A stretch of 64,000 nucleotides of DNA from DATEDA01 sp963744255 (lineage in GTDB: Bacteria > Pseudomonadota > Gammaproteobacteria > Burkholderiales > SG8-39). Below, one piece after another: positions 51,951 through 60,837 of this stretch; positions within the stretch are counted from its first letter, which is position 1, and every line of letters begins with the position of its first letter. Where the stretch lies: positions 79,883 to 143,882 of the forward strand of contig CAVUSZ010000042.1 in NCBI GenBank assembly GCA_963744255.1. The letters are read 5' to 3'. A model generated the notes under the pieces. It was not told where the DNA came from and searched no databases. It saw only the letters and a program-made list of their open reading frames with translations. A program made the position numbers and the translations under genes.

Positions 51951-53375
51951 TCACTTGCGCGGGATGATGCGGGCGATCTTGGTGATGCCCATGACGGCGA
52001 AGAGCGCGATGATCATCTCGCCCGCCCCGCGCACGACGATCTCCTTGCCTTCGGCCTTCTGCTTCTCGAGCACGTTCAGCAGCCGCCCGGCGTTGACGAA
52101 GTCGATGCGCTTCGTCGCCCCGAAATCGAGCGTCACCGGACTGGCGCCCCCGGCATAGGCGGTGATATCGGTGAAGATCTGGTCGCTCTGCCCCGCCACT
52201 TCGCCGACGACGTGGAACGCCTCGTCGCCGCCCTCGACCGCGATCGGCTGCGATATCTCGAGCGGCTTCGGCCGCGGGGGCGGCGCTTCCCACGACGGCG
52301 GCGACACCTCGTAGGTCACCGCGTAGTCGACGGCCGCCTCCTCGAATTCGTTCTGCAGCCCGAGCATCTGATAGAGATCGAGCAGGAGCAGCCATACGAC
52401 GGGGTCGACCGATCCGTCGCCGGTCTTCGCCGACTCGCGCAAGAGCTGGAACACGCGGGCTTCGCCGGTGAGATAGACGTCCTTCTTCGCCGTCTTGAAC
52501 GCCCGCAGCGTGTCGCGGAGCAGCGCGCAGCCGGCGGGCTCGACGCCCTGCAGCTTCGCGAGATCGAGCCTGAGCTTGGGCTGCCGCTCGGCGGCTTTCT
52601 TCAGCTGATCGAAGGCCGCGGCGCTCGCCGCGCCGAGGACGCCCGTGACAGCGATCGCTGCGAGGCCGCCCGTTCGAAGGTTCGGGTTCTGGCGCACCGC
52701 CGCGGTCGGGGCGTCCACCCACGTCGGCGGCGAGCGCTCGAACTTGACCACGAAGTCGAGCGATTTTTCCTCGAACTCGGCTTTGCGCCCCAGCGTATGC
52801 AGCACGTCGAACAGCATCAGCCATATCTGCAGCTTCCAGGCGCCCAGATCCTCGCCGTCGAGCGCCTGCTGCGCCCGCGCGCGCGCGTCCTCGGTCTGGC
52901 CATTCGCGTAGAGGATCGCGGCCTCTTCGATCGCCGGCGGGATGTCATGGCCGGAGCCTTCCTCGACCTCGATGCAGAGGATCGAGTCGAGCAGCTTTCT
53001 CGGCCTTTTCTTGGGCTCAGGGACTCTGGCAGTCTCGGGCGCACCCGAGGGCGCTTGCTGGCCGGCTGCCGCCGCGGCGAGGGAGCCGAAGTCGAGGCTG
53101 AATGCGTCGCCACCGGCGGGCGCCGCGGCCGGTGCCTGCGAGGGGAGCACCGACGGCGGCCCTTTCGCGGCCGGCACCTGTGGCGGCGCGACGGACGGCG
53201 GCGCCTGCGAAGCTGGCGGCGCGTAGTTCGTGAAGTCGAGCGACATGCCGTCGTCGGCGCCCGGAGGCGGTGCGGACGGTGGGTGCGCGCCCTGGCGGCG
53301 CGCGTCGCTCTTGGGCGCGGCAGGCTTGACCGGCTTCTTCTCCGGTTGCTTCTTGCCGAAAAGCGAGAAAGCCAA
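51951..53375 (-). CDS. STAS-domain protein with Pro/Ala-rich linker
   Basis: A 474-residue cytosolic protein. Residues 1-10 (MAFSLFGKKQ) lead into a ~110-residue low-complexity Pro/Ala/Gln linker. Two helical modules with repeated features follow (LMLFDVLHTLGRKAEFEEKSLDFVVKFERSPPTW and LLLLDLYQMLGLQNEFEEAAVDYAVTYEVSPPSW). The C-terminus is a STAS-like fold (LDFGATKRIDFVNAGRLLNVL). STAS domains work in anti-sigma or partner-switch regulation; the partner is unknown. It sits upstream of hslVU on the same strand. Confidence 0.75.
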   Translation of the reverse strand: MAFSLFGKKQPEKKPVKPAAPKSDARRQGAHPPSAPPPGADDGMSLDFTNYAPPASQAPPSVAPPQVPAAKGPPSVLPSQAPAAAPAGGDAFSLDFGSLAAAAAGQQAPSGAPETARVPEPKKRPRKLLDSILCIEVEEGSGHDIPPAIEEAAILYANGQTEDARARAQQALDGEDLGAWKLQIWLMLFDVLHTLGRKAEFEEKSLDFVVKFERSPPTWVDAPTAAVRQNPNLRTGGLAAIAVTGVLGAASAAAFDQLKKAAERQPKLRLDLAKLQGVEPAGCALLRDTLRAFKTAKKDVYLTGEARVFQLLRESAKTGDGSVDPVVWLLLLDLYQMLGLQNEFEEAAVDYAVTYEVSPPSWEAPPPRPKPLEISQPIAVEGGDEAFHVVGEVAGQSDQIFTDITAYAGGASPVTLDFGATKRIDFVNAGRLLNVLEKQKAEGKEIVVRGAGEMIIALFAVMGITKIARIIPRK

Positions 53376-53510
53376 TCTGAATCAGCGCTCTAGGAATGAC
53401 GGCCCGAGCGGGCCGCCCACCCTTCTACCACAGCCCCCCAGTCGGGGCAAACCGCGAAGCCCAAACGCAGCGGCGTTTGCCGCAGCGGGGCCTACAGGAT
53501 GCCAGGCGGA

Positions 53511-54215
53511 TCAAACACCGGGTTCCAGACGAAAAACGATCGGCACCAATACCCATGCTTCATGGGCCTCGCCCCCGCGTCGCGCGGGGGCAAAGCGCCA
53601 AGTCTTCACGGTGGCGAGGGCCGCGGCGTCGAGGATGCCCGAACCGCTCGAACGCTCGAGCGTCACCTCGCGCGGTGCGCCTTCAACGCTCACCAGCACG
53701 CGCAGGGTGACCGTGCCTTCCTCGCCGTTCCGCCGCGCCGCGGCGGGGTACGCAGGGGACGGATTGCGCAGGTAGGCGGCGCGGAAGTCGGGCGGTGACG
53801 CCGGGTGGGGGGACGCCCCCGTCACGACGGGCGCTTCCGGCACGGCGCGGCGTTCCTCCTCCGGCCCGGCGTCCGGAATCGGGCCGGCGGCGGGATTCGG
53901 CTCGGCGGGCGCGGCGGCGACCGGCGGCGACTCGGCGCGAGGCGGCGGGGTGCGGGGCGCGACGACGCGGGGCGCCGGTCGCGGCGCAGCCGGACGCGCT
54001 GCCGGGGCCGGCGCGGGCGGGGGCGGTGGCGGCGGCTCCAACTCGAGCCGCGGCTCCCGGATCATCACGCTTAACACCTGCGGCGGCTCCCATACCGGTT
54101 CGCGGGCGGGCGGCGGCCCGAGCGCGAGCACCGCCCCGTGTATCGCGACACTCGCAGCGACGCTCGCCGCGACGAGACCGGTCTCGCCGTGCGCCGGAGC
54201 GAACATCGTCGCCAT
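53511..54215 (-). CDS. tonB: TonB energy-transducing protein
   Basis: A 234-residue protein: one membrane helix near residues 12-32, a Pro-rich periplasmic stretch at ~45-145, and a C-terminal TonB domain (NPSPAYPAAARRNGEEGTVTLRVLV...VKTWRFAPARRGG). It passes energy from ExbBD to outer-membrane receptors; exbB and exbD are not in the window. It ends the zinc island and follows a broken receptor gene, which would have been its client. The start is ATG 54215; 54206 is an alternative. Confidence 0.85.
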   Translation of the reverse strand: MATMFAPAHGETGLVAASVAASVAIHGAVLALGPPPAREPVWEPPQVLSVMIREPRLELEPPPPPPPAPAPAARPAAPRPAPRVVAPRTPPPRAESPPVAAAPAEPNPAAGPIPDAGPEEERRAVPEAPVVTGASPHPASPPDFRAAYLRNPSPAYPAAARRNGEEGTVTLRVLVSVEGAPREVTLERSSGSGILDAAALATVKTWRFAPARRGGEAHEAWVLVPIVFRLEPGV

Positions 54216-54249
54216 ATCGGAAATCAGAAAGTCCCGCGCAGCCCGGCCA

Positions 54250-54680
54250 TCACTGCGCGTCGTCCGTGAACCGCTCGCGCTGAAACCCCAGCGTCGCGCC
54301 GAACCGGAACGGTGGGATGACGGCAGCGGCTGGCCGTTCGAGCGGTCGGTCGCATTCACGTAGTCGGCCTGCAGCGCCATCGTCACGACGTTGACAGCTT
54401 GGTTCCAGATCGGGAAGCGAGCCTCTGCCTCGACGCTGTAGAAGCGCGCCTTCACCTGTCGATAGTCGAACTGCTCGAGCGGCACGACCTCCTCGCCGGT
54501 GTCCGGATCGACGATCGGCGCCGCGTCCGGCGTCACGCTGCGATTCCTCGGGATTGCGGAAGATGCCAGTCGGGAACTGCGCGATGTAGTTCGAGAACGC
54601 ATTGTAGAAGACGCCGAGCGAGCTGGTGAAGAACTGCCCGCGCTGCTTGAGCGTCACGTCGACGGCCGTCGAAGTCACGT
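54250..54680 (-). pseudogene. C-terminal remnant of a TonB-dependent receptor
   Basis: Beta-barrel sequence is spread over two frames. The first gives STAVDVTLKQRGQFFTSSLG, then FYNAFSNYIAQFPTGIFRNPEE. After a shift near 54545 it continues as EEVVPLEQFDYRQVKARFYSVEAEARFP...ALQADYVNATDRS. Near 54320 it returns to the first frame for FRFGATLGFQRERF and stop. Plug domain and most of the barrel (~500 residues) are missing. Its place between znuB and tonB suggests a former zinc receptor of the ZnuD type. Confidence 0.75.
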
Positions 54681-54805
54681 TGCCGAGGGTCCGGTTTCCA
54701 GACGGAAGACGATGGGCACAAGTACCGATGCCTCGAGGGCCTCGCCGCCGCGGCGAGCGGGGACGAACCGCCGGGCCGGACGCTCTGGAGCGCCGCGAGG
54801 TCAAG
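54675..54805 (-). pseudogene. C-terminal remnant of a second tonB
   Basis: Reading LDLAALQSV then, after a frame change, RRFVPARRGGEALEASVLV and PIVFRLETG. This closely repeats the end of the intact tonB (LDAAALATVKTWRFAPARRGG and on to PIVFRLEPG). It is placed directly before the receptor remnant, so a tonB copy once preceded the receptor, or a duplication or unequal exchange between two tonB copies removed the material between. Confidence 0.75.
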
Positions 54806-54859
54806 AGAACATCGCCCTCGCCGGCCCTCCCGCCAGTCCGGGTTTTGCCGTCCCGCGTC

Positions 54860-55624
54860 TCACGCTTGGAGCCGGGTGCGCCGCTCGGCGAGCGCCGCGA
54901 CGACGCCCGCGATGGCCATCGCCCAGACGACGGTCGGACCGGAAGGGGCGTCAAAGAGGGCCGACACGACGAGCCCGAGCGCATAGCCCGCGACCGCGAC
55001 CGCGTACGCTTTGGGCATCCGGCGCGCCCCGGAGTAGCGCGTCGCGAGCGCCGGTACGATCAGTGTCGCGAACACGAGGAAGATCCCGACGAGTTGCACC
55101 GAGATCGTCACGGCGCAGGCGAAGAGGACGTAGAACACTGCGCTGCCTCGCCGCGCGCCGCCGGTGAACCACGCGGCGAGGATCGCGGCGCTCGCCACGG
55201 CGGGCACTGCGAGCGAGCCGAAGCTCACCCAAAGGATCTGACCCGAGAGGAGGTCGCGCAGGTTTTCGCCGCCGTGCGGGTTGTGGGCAAGCACCAGGAT
55301 CGCGGCGGTCGCAGCCAGGACGAACGCGACGCCGATCAGCGCCTCCTGGAGCTCCGGCCAGCGCTTCTCCGTCCAGTTCAGGACGGCTGCGCCGGAGAGC
55401 GCGGCCGCGAACGCGGCGAGCTGCACCGCCGCGCCGCGCGCCTCGAACCCCGCATAGTCGGCGACCACCACACCGAGCGCGGCGATCTGCGCCACCGCGA
55501 GATCGATGAACACGATCCCGCGCGCGAGCACCTGCATCCCAAGCGGGACGTGCGTCGCCGCGACGATGAGGCCCGCGGCGAGTGCGGGCAGGAGGATCCC
55601 CGCGTCAAGCCCGCCGAGATTCAC
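54860..55624 (-). CDS. znuB: zinc ABC transporter permease ZnuB
   Basis: A 254-residue ABC-3-type permease with about seven helices. Family features are GIVFIDLAVAQIAALGVVVADYAG near residue 35 and VQLVGIFLVFATLIVPALATRY near 175. Its ATG overlaps the znuA stop by four bases. The ATPase znuC, normally between znuA and znuB or beside them, is not in the window. Confidence 0.9.
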   Translation of the reverse strand: MNLGGLDAGILLPALAAGLIVAATHVPLGMQVLARGIVFIDLAVAQIAALGVVVADYAGFEARGAAVQLAAFAAALSGAAVLNWTEKRWPELQEALIGVAFVLAATAAILVLAHNPHGGENLRDLLSGQILWVSFGSLAVPAVASAAILAAWFTGGARRGSAVFYVLFACAVTISVQLVGIFLVFATLIVPALATRYSGARRMPKAYAVAVAGYALGLVVSALFDAPSGPTVVWAMAIAGVVAALAERRTRLQA

Positions 55625-56538
55625 TTCAGCGCCCCGAGCAGCCGCGCGATCGTGTCGGCGAACAGGCCGTACAGGTCGCGCGCCTCGCTGGTGCCGCCGA
55701 CCGTGAACGGGACGAGGACCACCGGAGCCCGCGTGCGCTCGGCGAGCCAGTCGGCCGCCCGCCGGTCCTGGAAGGGCGTGATCACGATGAACCGTGGCGG
55801 ATCCTTCCGTGTGCGCTCGAGCAGCACCGCGAGGTCGCCCGCTCCAGGCGGGATGCCGGGCTTGGGCTCGAGCGTCCCGTCGTTGACGATACCGAGCCAG
55901 GCGTAGAGGTAGGTCATGTCCAGGTGGTACGAGATCGCCTTCATCCCGCGCAAGGGCGCCGCCTCCCGCTGCCAGCCCGCGATGGCATCGCGCCAGCGCG
56001 CCTGGAAGGCCTCGCCGCGGGTCCGATAGGTGTCTGCGTTCGGCGGATCGATCGTCACGAGCCGCTCCACGAGCACGTTCGCGACACGCGCGATGTTGCG
56101 CGGGTCGTACTGCACGTGCGGGTTGCCCGCCGGGTGGACATCGCCGAGCGAGCGGTCGAGCACCTTGGGTACATCGAGGAGCGTGAGGTGGTCCGCTGCG
56201 AGAAGGTGACCGGGCGTTCCCGGCTGGATCCGCGGGTTATTAGCCTGGCGCAGCACGACCGGCAGCCAGCCGGCCTCGAGGTCGGCGCCGGTACAGACGA
56301 GAAGCGAGGCGCTGCGCGCCCGCGCGAGCAGGCTGGGGCGAGCCTCCGCCCGGTGGGGATCCTGGAGCCCGGTCGTGGCGGTGTAGACGCGCACTTTGTC
56401 GCCGGCGATCTCCGCCACGAGCGCACCCCACTCGGGTTCGCACGCAAAGACATCGATCTCGGCGCGGGCGAGCCCGGCCGCGGTCACGAGCGCAGCGGCG
56501 AAGCACGCGCGGAGAAGCAGCCTGAGAGTCGGTTTCAT
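55621..56538 (-). CDS. znuA: zinc ABC transporter substrate-binding protein ZnuA
   Basis: A 305-residue periplasmic metal-binding protein with signal peptide. Metal-ligand regions are TTGLQDPHRAEARP (His near residue 62), GDVHPAGNPHVQYDPRNIA near 135, and MKAISYHLDMTYLYAWLGI near 200. The acidic/His-rich loop common in zinc-specific ZnuA is absent. It follows the outer-membrane protein gene by 16 bases. Confidence 0.88.
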   Translation of the reverse strand: MKPTLRLLLRACFAAALVTAAGLARAEIDVFACEPEWGALVAEIAGDKVRVYTATTGLQDPHRAEARPSLLARARSASLLVCTGADLEAGWLPVVLRQANNPRIQPGTPGHLLAADHLTLLDVPKVLDRSLGDVHPAGNPHVQYDPRNIARVANVLVERLVTIDPPNADTYRTRGEAFQARWRDAIAGWQREAAPLRGMKAISYHLDMTYLYAWLGIVNDGTLEPKPGIPPGAGDLAVLLERTRKDPPRFIVITPFQDRRAADWLAERTRAPVVLVPFTVGGTSEARDLYGLFADTIARLLGALK

Positions 56539-56554
56539 GCTTGCCTCCGTGGGC

Positions 56555-57967
56555 TCAGAACGGATGCGCCCCGTGCGGGCCGAGGCTCATGATGTACTGC
56601 AGGAAGAGCTGGTTATCGCTCACGCCCTCGAGCGCACGGCTGTAGGTGTACTGCAGACGCAGCCGCGAGAACTCGGTAAGCGACCAGTCCACCATGGCGC
56701 TCGCGCGCCACGGCGTGTAGTTCGGCGTGTCGACGAGCCCGACGAGCTGCGGGGCGAGGTTCGTCGATAGCGTGGCGAGGCGGTCGTAGCGTACGCCGGC
56801 ACGCCAGTGGGGGTCGAACTTGTAGACCGCCTGGCCGTACCACCCTGCCTGGCGGCGCCTAACCTCCCCGATCACGCCGCCCATGCCCGTCGTGTTGCCG
56901 ACGTCGTAGGTGAGGTCCCCGTTCTGCCAGCGCTGGTAGTACTCGGCCTGCAGCTTCAATCCGCTGCGCGCGGGGTCGCGGTTCGGCGACCACTTGTAGA
57001 CGAAGTAACCGCCTGCGATCCGCGTCGTGCCGGTGAACGTGTCCTGTACCGCATTGCCGGCCGGATCCACGGTGTTGACGGTCAGTCCGTCGGTCCCCTT
57101 GTTGCTCGTTTGGAACGCCGAGACACCGGCGAGGTAGCTCGATTCCCGGCCGATGTCGTCGCCGATCTGCAGGTAGAGCGTGCCCGTGCCGGTGCCGTTC
57201 TTCTCGCGGAAGCCCTCGCCCGGGAGGTTCTTTCCCTGGCCGAACTCGAGCCCGAGCGCGATGAACGTATCGGTCGGCGCCACCCAGGCGAGCTGCCCGC
57301 CGTCGATCGCGAGGTTCTGTCCCCAGTACGCTTGGTAGACGAGCGGTGCGTCCACGAAGTCCCAGGCGTGCGGATGGAACTGGTTCAGGTACGCGATGCT
57401 GGAGAAATAGCGGCCGCCCTTCAGTCCCAGCCCATGCGGCAGGGACAGCGTCTGGAAGTACGCCTCCTCGAGCTCGGCCGCATTCTCCGGCGTGATCCCG
57501 ATCGTCGCCTGGGCGCGAAAGTACGGGTCGACCCCGCCGCTGATCGTAAGCTCGGTGTCATTCAGGCTGAAGCCGCGCGTGCCCGGCTTGAACTCGTTGC
57601 CGGGCGGAATGAACCCGGTGATGCCCGCCTTGTTGGGATCCTGCGAGGAGTTGTAGTACGTGCCCGACAGGATCAGCGAAATCTCGGGGTTGAGCACGCT
57701 CGGCCCGGCGCGAGCTGCCGACGGCGTCGGCTGAGGCGGCGCCGCGGCCGCAGTCTCCGCGCGCTCGGCCTGCTGCCCGGCGTGCGCCGCAGCGCGCTCC
57801 GCCTCGCCGAGGCGCTGCTCGAGCGCGTCAATCCGCTTTTCATACTGCTCCTTGAGCTCCCTCAGCTGCTCGCGCAGTTCGTTGAACTCCGTATCCGTCA
57901 CCGCCGCCGCGGGCGCGCTCACTAACAGGGCGGCGAGCGCCGCGGCGAATGTCCGTTCGCCACACAT
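56555..57967 (-). CDS. outer-membrane beta-barrel protein of the zinc island
   Basis: A 470-residue protein from ATG 57967 with a signal peptide. A coiled coil of ~45 residues follows (ELREQLRELKEQYEKRIDALEQRLGEAER), as in trimeric porin-like proteins. The rest is a barrel with alternating strands (YFRAQATIGITPENAAELEEAYFQTL, GLKLQAEYYQRWQNGDL). The C-terminus FLQYIMSLGPHGAHPF ends in Phe, typical for barrel assembly. It precedes znuA by 16 bases, so zinc passage across the outer membrane is inferred. Confidence 0.75.
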   Translation of the reverse strand: MCGERTFAAALAALLVSAPAAAVTDTEFNELREQLRELKEQYEKRIDALEQRLGEAERAAAHAGQQAERAETAAAAPPQPTPSAARAGPSVLNPEISLILSGTYYNSSQDPNKAGITGFIPPGNEFKPGTRGFSLNDTELTISGGVDPYFRAQATIGITPENAAELEEAYFQTLSLPHGLGLKGGRYFSSIAYLNQFHPHAWDFVDAPLVYQAYWGQNLAIDGGQLAWVAPTDTFIALGLEFGQGKNLPGEGFREKNGTGTGTLYLQIGDDIGRESSYLAGVSAFQTSNKGTDGLTVNTVDPAGNAVQDTFTGTTRIAGGYFVYKWSPNRDPARSGLKLQAEYYQRWQNGDLTYDVGNTTGMGGVIGEVRRRQAGWYGQAVYKFDPHWRAGVRYDRLATLSTNLAPQLVGLVDTPNYTPWRASAMVDWSLTEFSRLRLQYTYSRALEGVSDNQLFLQYIMSLGPHGAHPF

Positions 57968-58048
57968 GGAGTACCCCCTTGCCTGGACGATCGACGAGTG
58001 CACCCGCCCCGGCGCGTCGACGCGCCGCGAGCGGGCGAGCCGGTGGTG

Positions 58049-58348
58049 TCAGGCGGGGAGCGGGGGTGCGCGGCTCGCGAAGCGAGTCAGCGCGAGGGAA
58101 GGAAGGAGTGGATCGGCGGGCGCCGGCGCGACGACGTGGTCCGGCGGCGCATCTGCCTGCAGCGGCAGGTCGCCCCACCCGACCGCTCCGCCCGCCCCAG
58201 CGGTGAAAGCGGCGCAGACGTTCTGCCCGTGGTTGACCTTGCCGCCGCCGTCATTTCCGTAGAGGTGCGAGAGGGCGTGCGCCTGGATCCCCAGCTGCGC
58301 GACGACGAGCGCCGCCGCGAGGAGCCAGTGGAGCGCGCGACGGGGCAT
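58049..58348 (-). CDS. 99-residue secreted hypothetical protein
   Basis: A signal-like helix (LHWLLAAALVVAQLGIQAHA) is followed by ALSHLYGNDGGGKVNHGQNVCAAF. Three His and one Cys fall in the first half of the mature chain; the tail is Pro/Ala-rich. The HALSHL segment recalls DUF2946-like small proteins but the match is weak. It begins three bases after the DUF3299 stop, so it is in the same transcript. A metal-handling role is a guess from context. Confidence 0.6.
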   Translation of the reverse strand: MPRRALHWLLAAALVVAQLGIQAHALSHLYGNDGGGKVNHGQNVCAAFTAGAGGAVGWGDLPLQADAPPDHVVAPAPADPLLPSLALTRFASRAPPLPA

Positions 58349-58351
58349 GGC

Positions 58352-58852
58352 CTACTTTGCGGCCGTGATCACCGCGTCGTCGAGACGGTAGTACAGCCCG
58401 TTGGGGTCGTCCTTGAGGACCGCGAGCTTGCCGCTGAGGATGACCGGCTCCATCGTGTACTTGACCGGCACCTTCGCCTGGACGAGCACCAGCTGCTCCG
58501 GCCCGCCGGGCAGGCAGAACGCGCAGCTCTGCGGCATCGCCGTCAGCACGAACTGCTTCTGCTTGTCGCCCATCTCGAGCGGCATCATGAAGCCCTGCAG
58601 CTTGACCTCGGTCGCGTTCAGCTTGAGGACGTCGTCGGCGTACTGCGGCACGACGCGGTCCTTCACCTTCACCGGCTGGACCTGCGCGAGCGTGCTCCAC
58701 GACACCACGCCCTTCACGTCGGGCAGCGGCCTGAGGAGTTCGGGCGCGACCGGCGCGCCGAGCTGGGGTTGGTTCGGCTGGCTCGGCGGACCCTGGCTGA
58801 AGGCCGCGCCCGGCAGCGCGGCGACGGCGAGCGCGAGGACGAGTCGCTTCAT
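58352..58852 (-). CDS. DUF3299 periplasmic protein
   Basis: A 166-residue exported protein. The core VKLQGFMMPLEMGDKQKQFVL near residue 85 and SCAFCLPGGPEQLVLV with a CAFC pair near 110 are DUF3299 hallmarks. In Pseudomonas a DUF3299 gene lies in a Zur-repressed operon with an FtsX-like permease and ATPase (the zrm/PA4063-4066 type). The same genes occur here but are separated by an IS. A redox or metal-binding role for the cysteine pair is likely. Confidence 0.8.
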   Translation of the reverse strand: MKRLVLALAVAALPGAAFSQGPPSQPNQPQLGAPVAPELLRPLPDVKGVVSWSTLAQVQPVKVKDRVVPQYADDVLKLNATEVKLQGFMMPLEMGDKQKQFVLTAMPQSCAFCLPGGPEQLVLVQAKVPVKYTMEPVILSGKLAVLKDDPNGLYYRLDDAVITAAK

Positions 58853-58927
58853 CGTGTGCTCCTGGCGGGTTGGTCGCTGGGCGACGACGTTCCTGACCTG
58901 GGCCGTAGTGTAGCCCCGGCGCGGGCG

Positions 58928-59176
58928 TCAGTGTTTATGGCGCATCCCGCAGTACTTGCCGATGCCGGTGCCCTTGCAGTCCTTCTCCAGCTGCTCGTGG
59001 CACTCCTTCTCCGGCTTCCCGGCCTCGAGGCATTTCGCCGCGTTCTCGTGCGCCTGCGCGAGCTGGCGGTGGGCGGCGATGTCCTTCTTGACCGCATCGC
59101 TCTCCGGTTTCTTCTCCTGCGCGGAGGCGGGCGCGACGGCAATCAGCGCGGCGATGAGCGCGTAGGCGACTCTCAT
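58928..59176 (-). CDS. 82-residue secreted Cys/His/Lys-rich protein
   Basis: From ATG 59176 with a strong GAGGAGG site. Signal peptide AYALIAALIAVAPASA, then a helical chain AVKKDIAAHRQLAQAHENAAKCLEAGKPEKECHEQLEKDC, ending CKGTGIGKYCGMRHKH. Four cysteines and five histidines in ~64 mature residues suggest metal binding or disulfides. I do not recognise the family. It lies directly behind the IS insertion, which may have cut it from its promoter. Confidence 0.65.
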   Translation of the reverse strand: MRVAYALIAALIAVAPASAQEKKPESDAVKKDIAAHRQLAQAHENAAKCLEAGKPEKECHEQLEKDCKGTGIGKYCGMRHKH

Positions 59177-59189
59177 GCATCCTCCTCTC

Positions 59190-60803
59190 AAGAAACACGG
59201 CCCAAGTGACTGATCGGCGATGAGGTGTTCAAGCTGGCTGCTCGATGGCGACGACCTTCATGCCGAGTTGCTGGGCGCGCCGCGAGAGATTGAGCAGCAC
59301 GCGCTGGCGGTAGCGCTCCTCGTAGTAGTGCTGGCCGAGGTCGGTGTACTCCTGGCCCTTGGTCAGCATGGCGTAGATGAGCCGGGCGAGTTTGTGCGCG
59401 GCGGCGGTCACGGCTTTGGGTTTGTCCATGCGTGAGCACATGCGCCGGAAGTACGCGCCCAGCGCAGACTGGCTGCTGCGTAGGGCCGCCGCGGCCAGCC
59501 GCAAGGCCTGCGCCGCGCGATTGGCGCAGCGCTTGGTTTTGCCGCTCATTACCTTGCCGCCGGTGATCTTGGTGCCCGGACACAAGCCCAGCCACGAGGC
59601 GAGGTGCTTGTCGCTGGGGAAGCGCGACATGTCCGCCCCGATCTCCGAGACCACTACCAGCGCGGTGGTCACGTCGATGCCGTCGATGCGCGTCAGGTCT
59701 ACGCCGCACATCTGGAACAGCAGCTTGCGCAGCTCGAACTTTGGCGCGTTGCGTGCGCGACCCCTCTTCTTGCCTTTGGCGGGTTCGCCATCGTGAGCGT
59801 GCAGGCTGAGCAACTGAGCCTCGATCTCGGTGTCGCACTGCGCCAGCTGTGTGGCGCAGAAGTCGAAGGCCTCCAGCGCCTGCTTGAGTGCGAACAGATG
59901 CTCGGCGCGCCAGGTGCCTTGCAGGCTCTTGCCGATCTCCTCGGCGCTGGCGTGGATGCGCACGTTCTTCATCGCCGCCAGCACACGGCCATCGCGCTCG
60001 CCGGCCACGATGGCGCGCAGGATCTTCTGGCCGGTCTCACCGGCCACATCGGCGATGACGTTGGCCAGTTGGATGTTCATCTGCGTGAGCGCCTTCTGCA
60101 TGTGCTGCACATGGCGCGCCTGCGAGCGCAACAGCATCGCGCGCTGGCGCGACAGCGAGCGCAGCGCGCACACTCCGTCGGCCGGGCGGAACGCTCCGCG
60201 CAGCAGCCCGTAGCTCATGAGTTGCTGCAGCCACTGGCAGTCCAGCACATCGCTCTTGCGGCCCGAGACGTTCTTGACGTGCCGCGCGTTGACCAGCAGT
60301 ACCTTGAAGCCGCGTGTGTCGAGCAGCTCGAACAGCGCGATCCAGTACACCCCGGTGGACTCCATCGCCACGGTGTCCACGCCGCACTCGGCGAGCCAGT
60401 CAGCCAGGCGGTGCAGGTCGGCGGTAAAGCTGGCGAACTCGCGCACCGGCTCGTCGTCGCGGTCGGGCGGTACGGCCACGAAGTGCGCGGCGCTGCCGAT
60501 ATCGATGCCGGCAGCATTGGGGTAGGTCAGGGTCAGGCCGGCTCGACTGAAGGCCCGATTGCGTTGCGCCATGGCATGCTCCATCATTGGTTGCGGAACG
60601 TGGCGCCGGATCGGGTACGTCGTCTTGATCACTCTCTCAAACGGGATATCGACGCGCAGGCCATCGGCCAGCACGCCGATTCACCAATGTCGATGACGCA
60701 GCCCATGACCACGCTAACCCGCGGGCAATGTGCACCATTGCTGCATCGGTCTTCCCCGGCGTCGCGTTCCACCTTGCCACAGTGACTGCGCCTCGTGTTT
60801 CTT
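59190..60803 (-). mobile_element. IS110-family insertion sequence (IS1111-like)
   Basis: About 1.6 kb holding one transposase gene. The ends carry an imperfect inverted repeat: AAGAAACACG at 59190-59199 and its complement CGTGTTTCTT at 60794-60803. Inside each, an AGTGACTG-type block follows after 4-5 bases. Terminal inverted repeats are the mark of the IS1111 subgroup. It sits in the gap between the ABC permease (35 bases away) and the 82-residue gene (14 bases away). Exact ends are uncertain. Confidence 0.75.
59229..60572 (-). CDS. IS110-family transposase
   Basis: A 447-residue enzyme. The N-terminal DEDD domain begins AGIDIGSAAHFVAVP near residue 20 and continues with VAMESTGVYWIALFELL and NVSGRKSDVLDCQWLQQL. 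The C-terminal Transposase_20 domain reads LTRIDGIDVTTALVVVSEIG and ASWLGLCPGTKITGGK. It has full length and looks intact. I use the ATG at 60572 because a GGAG lies nine bases before it; ATGs at 60587 and 60584 are alternatives. Confidence 0.93.
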   Translation of the reverse strand: MAQRNRAFSRAGLTLTYPNAAGIDIGSAAHFVAVPPDRDDEPVREFASFTADLHRLADWLAECGVDTVAMESTGVYWIALFELLDTRGFKVLLVNARHVKNVSGRKSDVLDCQWLQQLMSYGLLRGAFRPADGVCALRSLSRQRAMLLRSQARHVQHMQKALTQMNIQLANVIADVAGETGQKILRAIVAGERDGRVLAAMKNVRIHASAEEIGKSLQGTWRAEHLFALKQALEAFDFCATQLAQCDTEIEAQLLSLHAHDGEPAKGKKRGRARNAPKFELRKLLFQMCGVDLTRIDGIDVTTALVVVSEIGADMSRFPSDKHLASWLGLCPGTKITGGKVMSGKTKRCANRAAQALRLAAAALRSSQSALGAYFRRMCSRMDKPKAVTAAAHKLARLIYAMLTKGQEYTDLGQHYYEERYRQRVLLNLSRRAQQLGMKVVAIEQPA

Positions 60804-60837
60804 CGGTGCGATTTGCGGACGCGGGCCGATTACTTCG

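Noticed and set aside
56539..59190. Zur boxes within the zinc island
   Set aside because: I looked for AT-rich palindromes of the GTTATA-type before the small genes, the porin and znuA and found none convincing.
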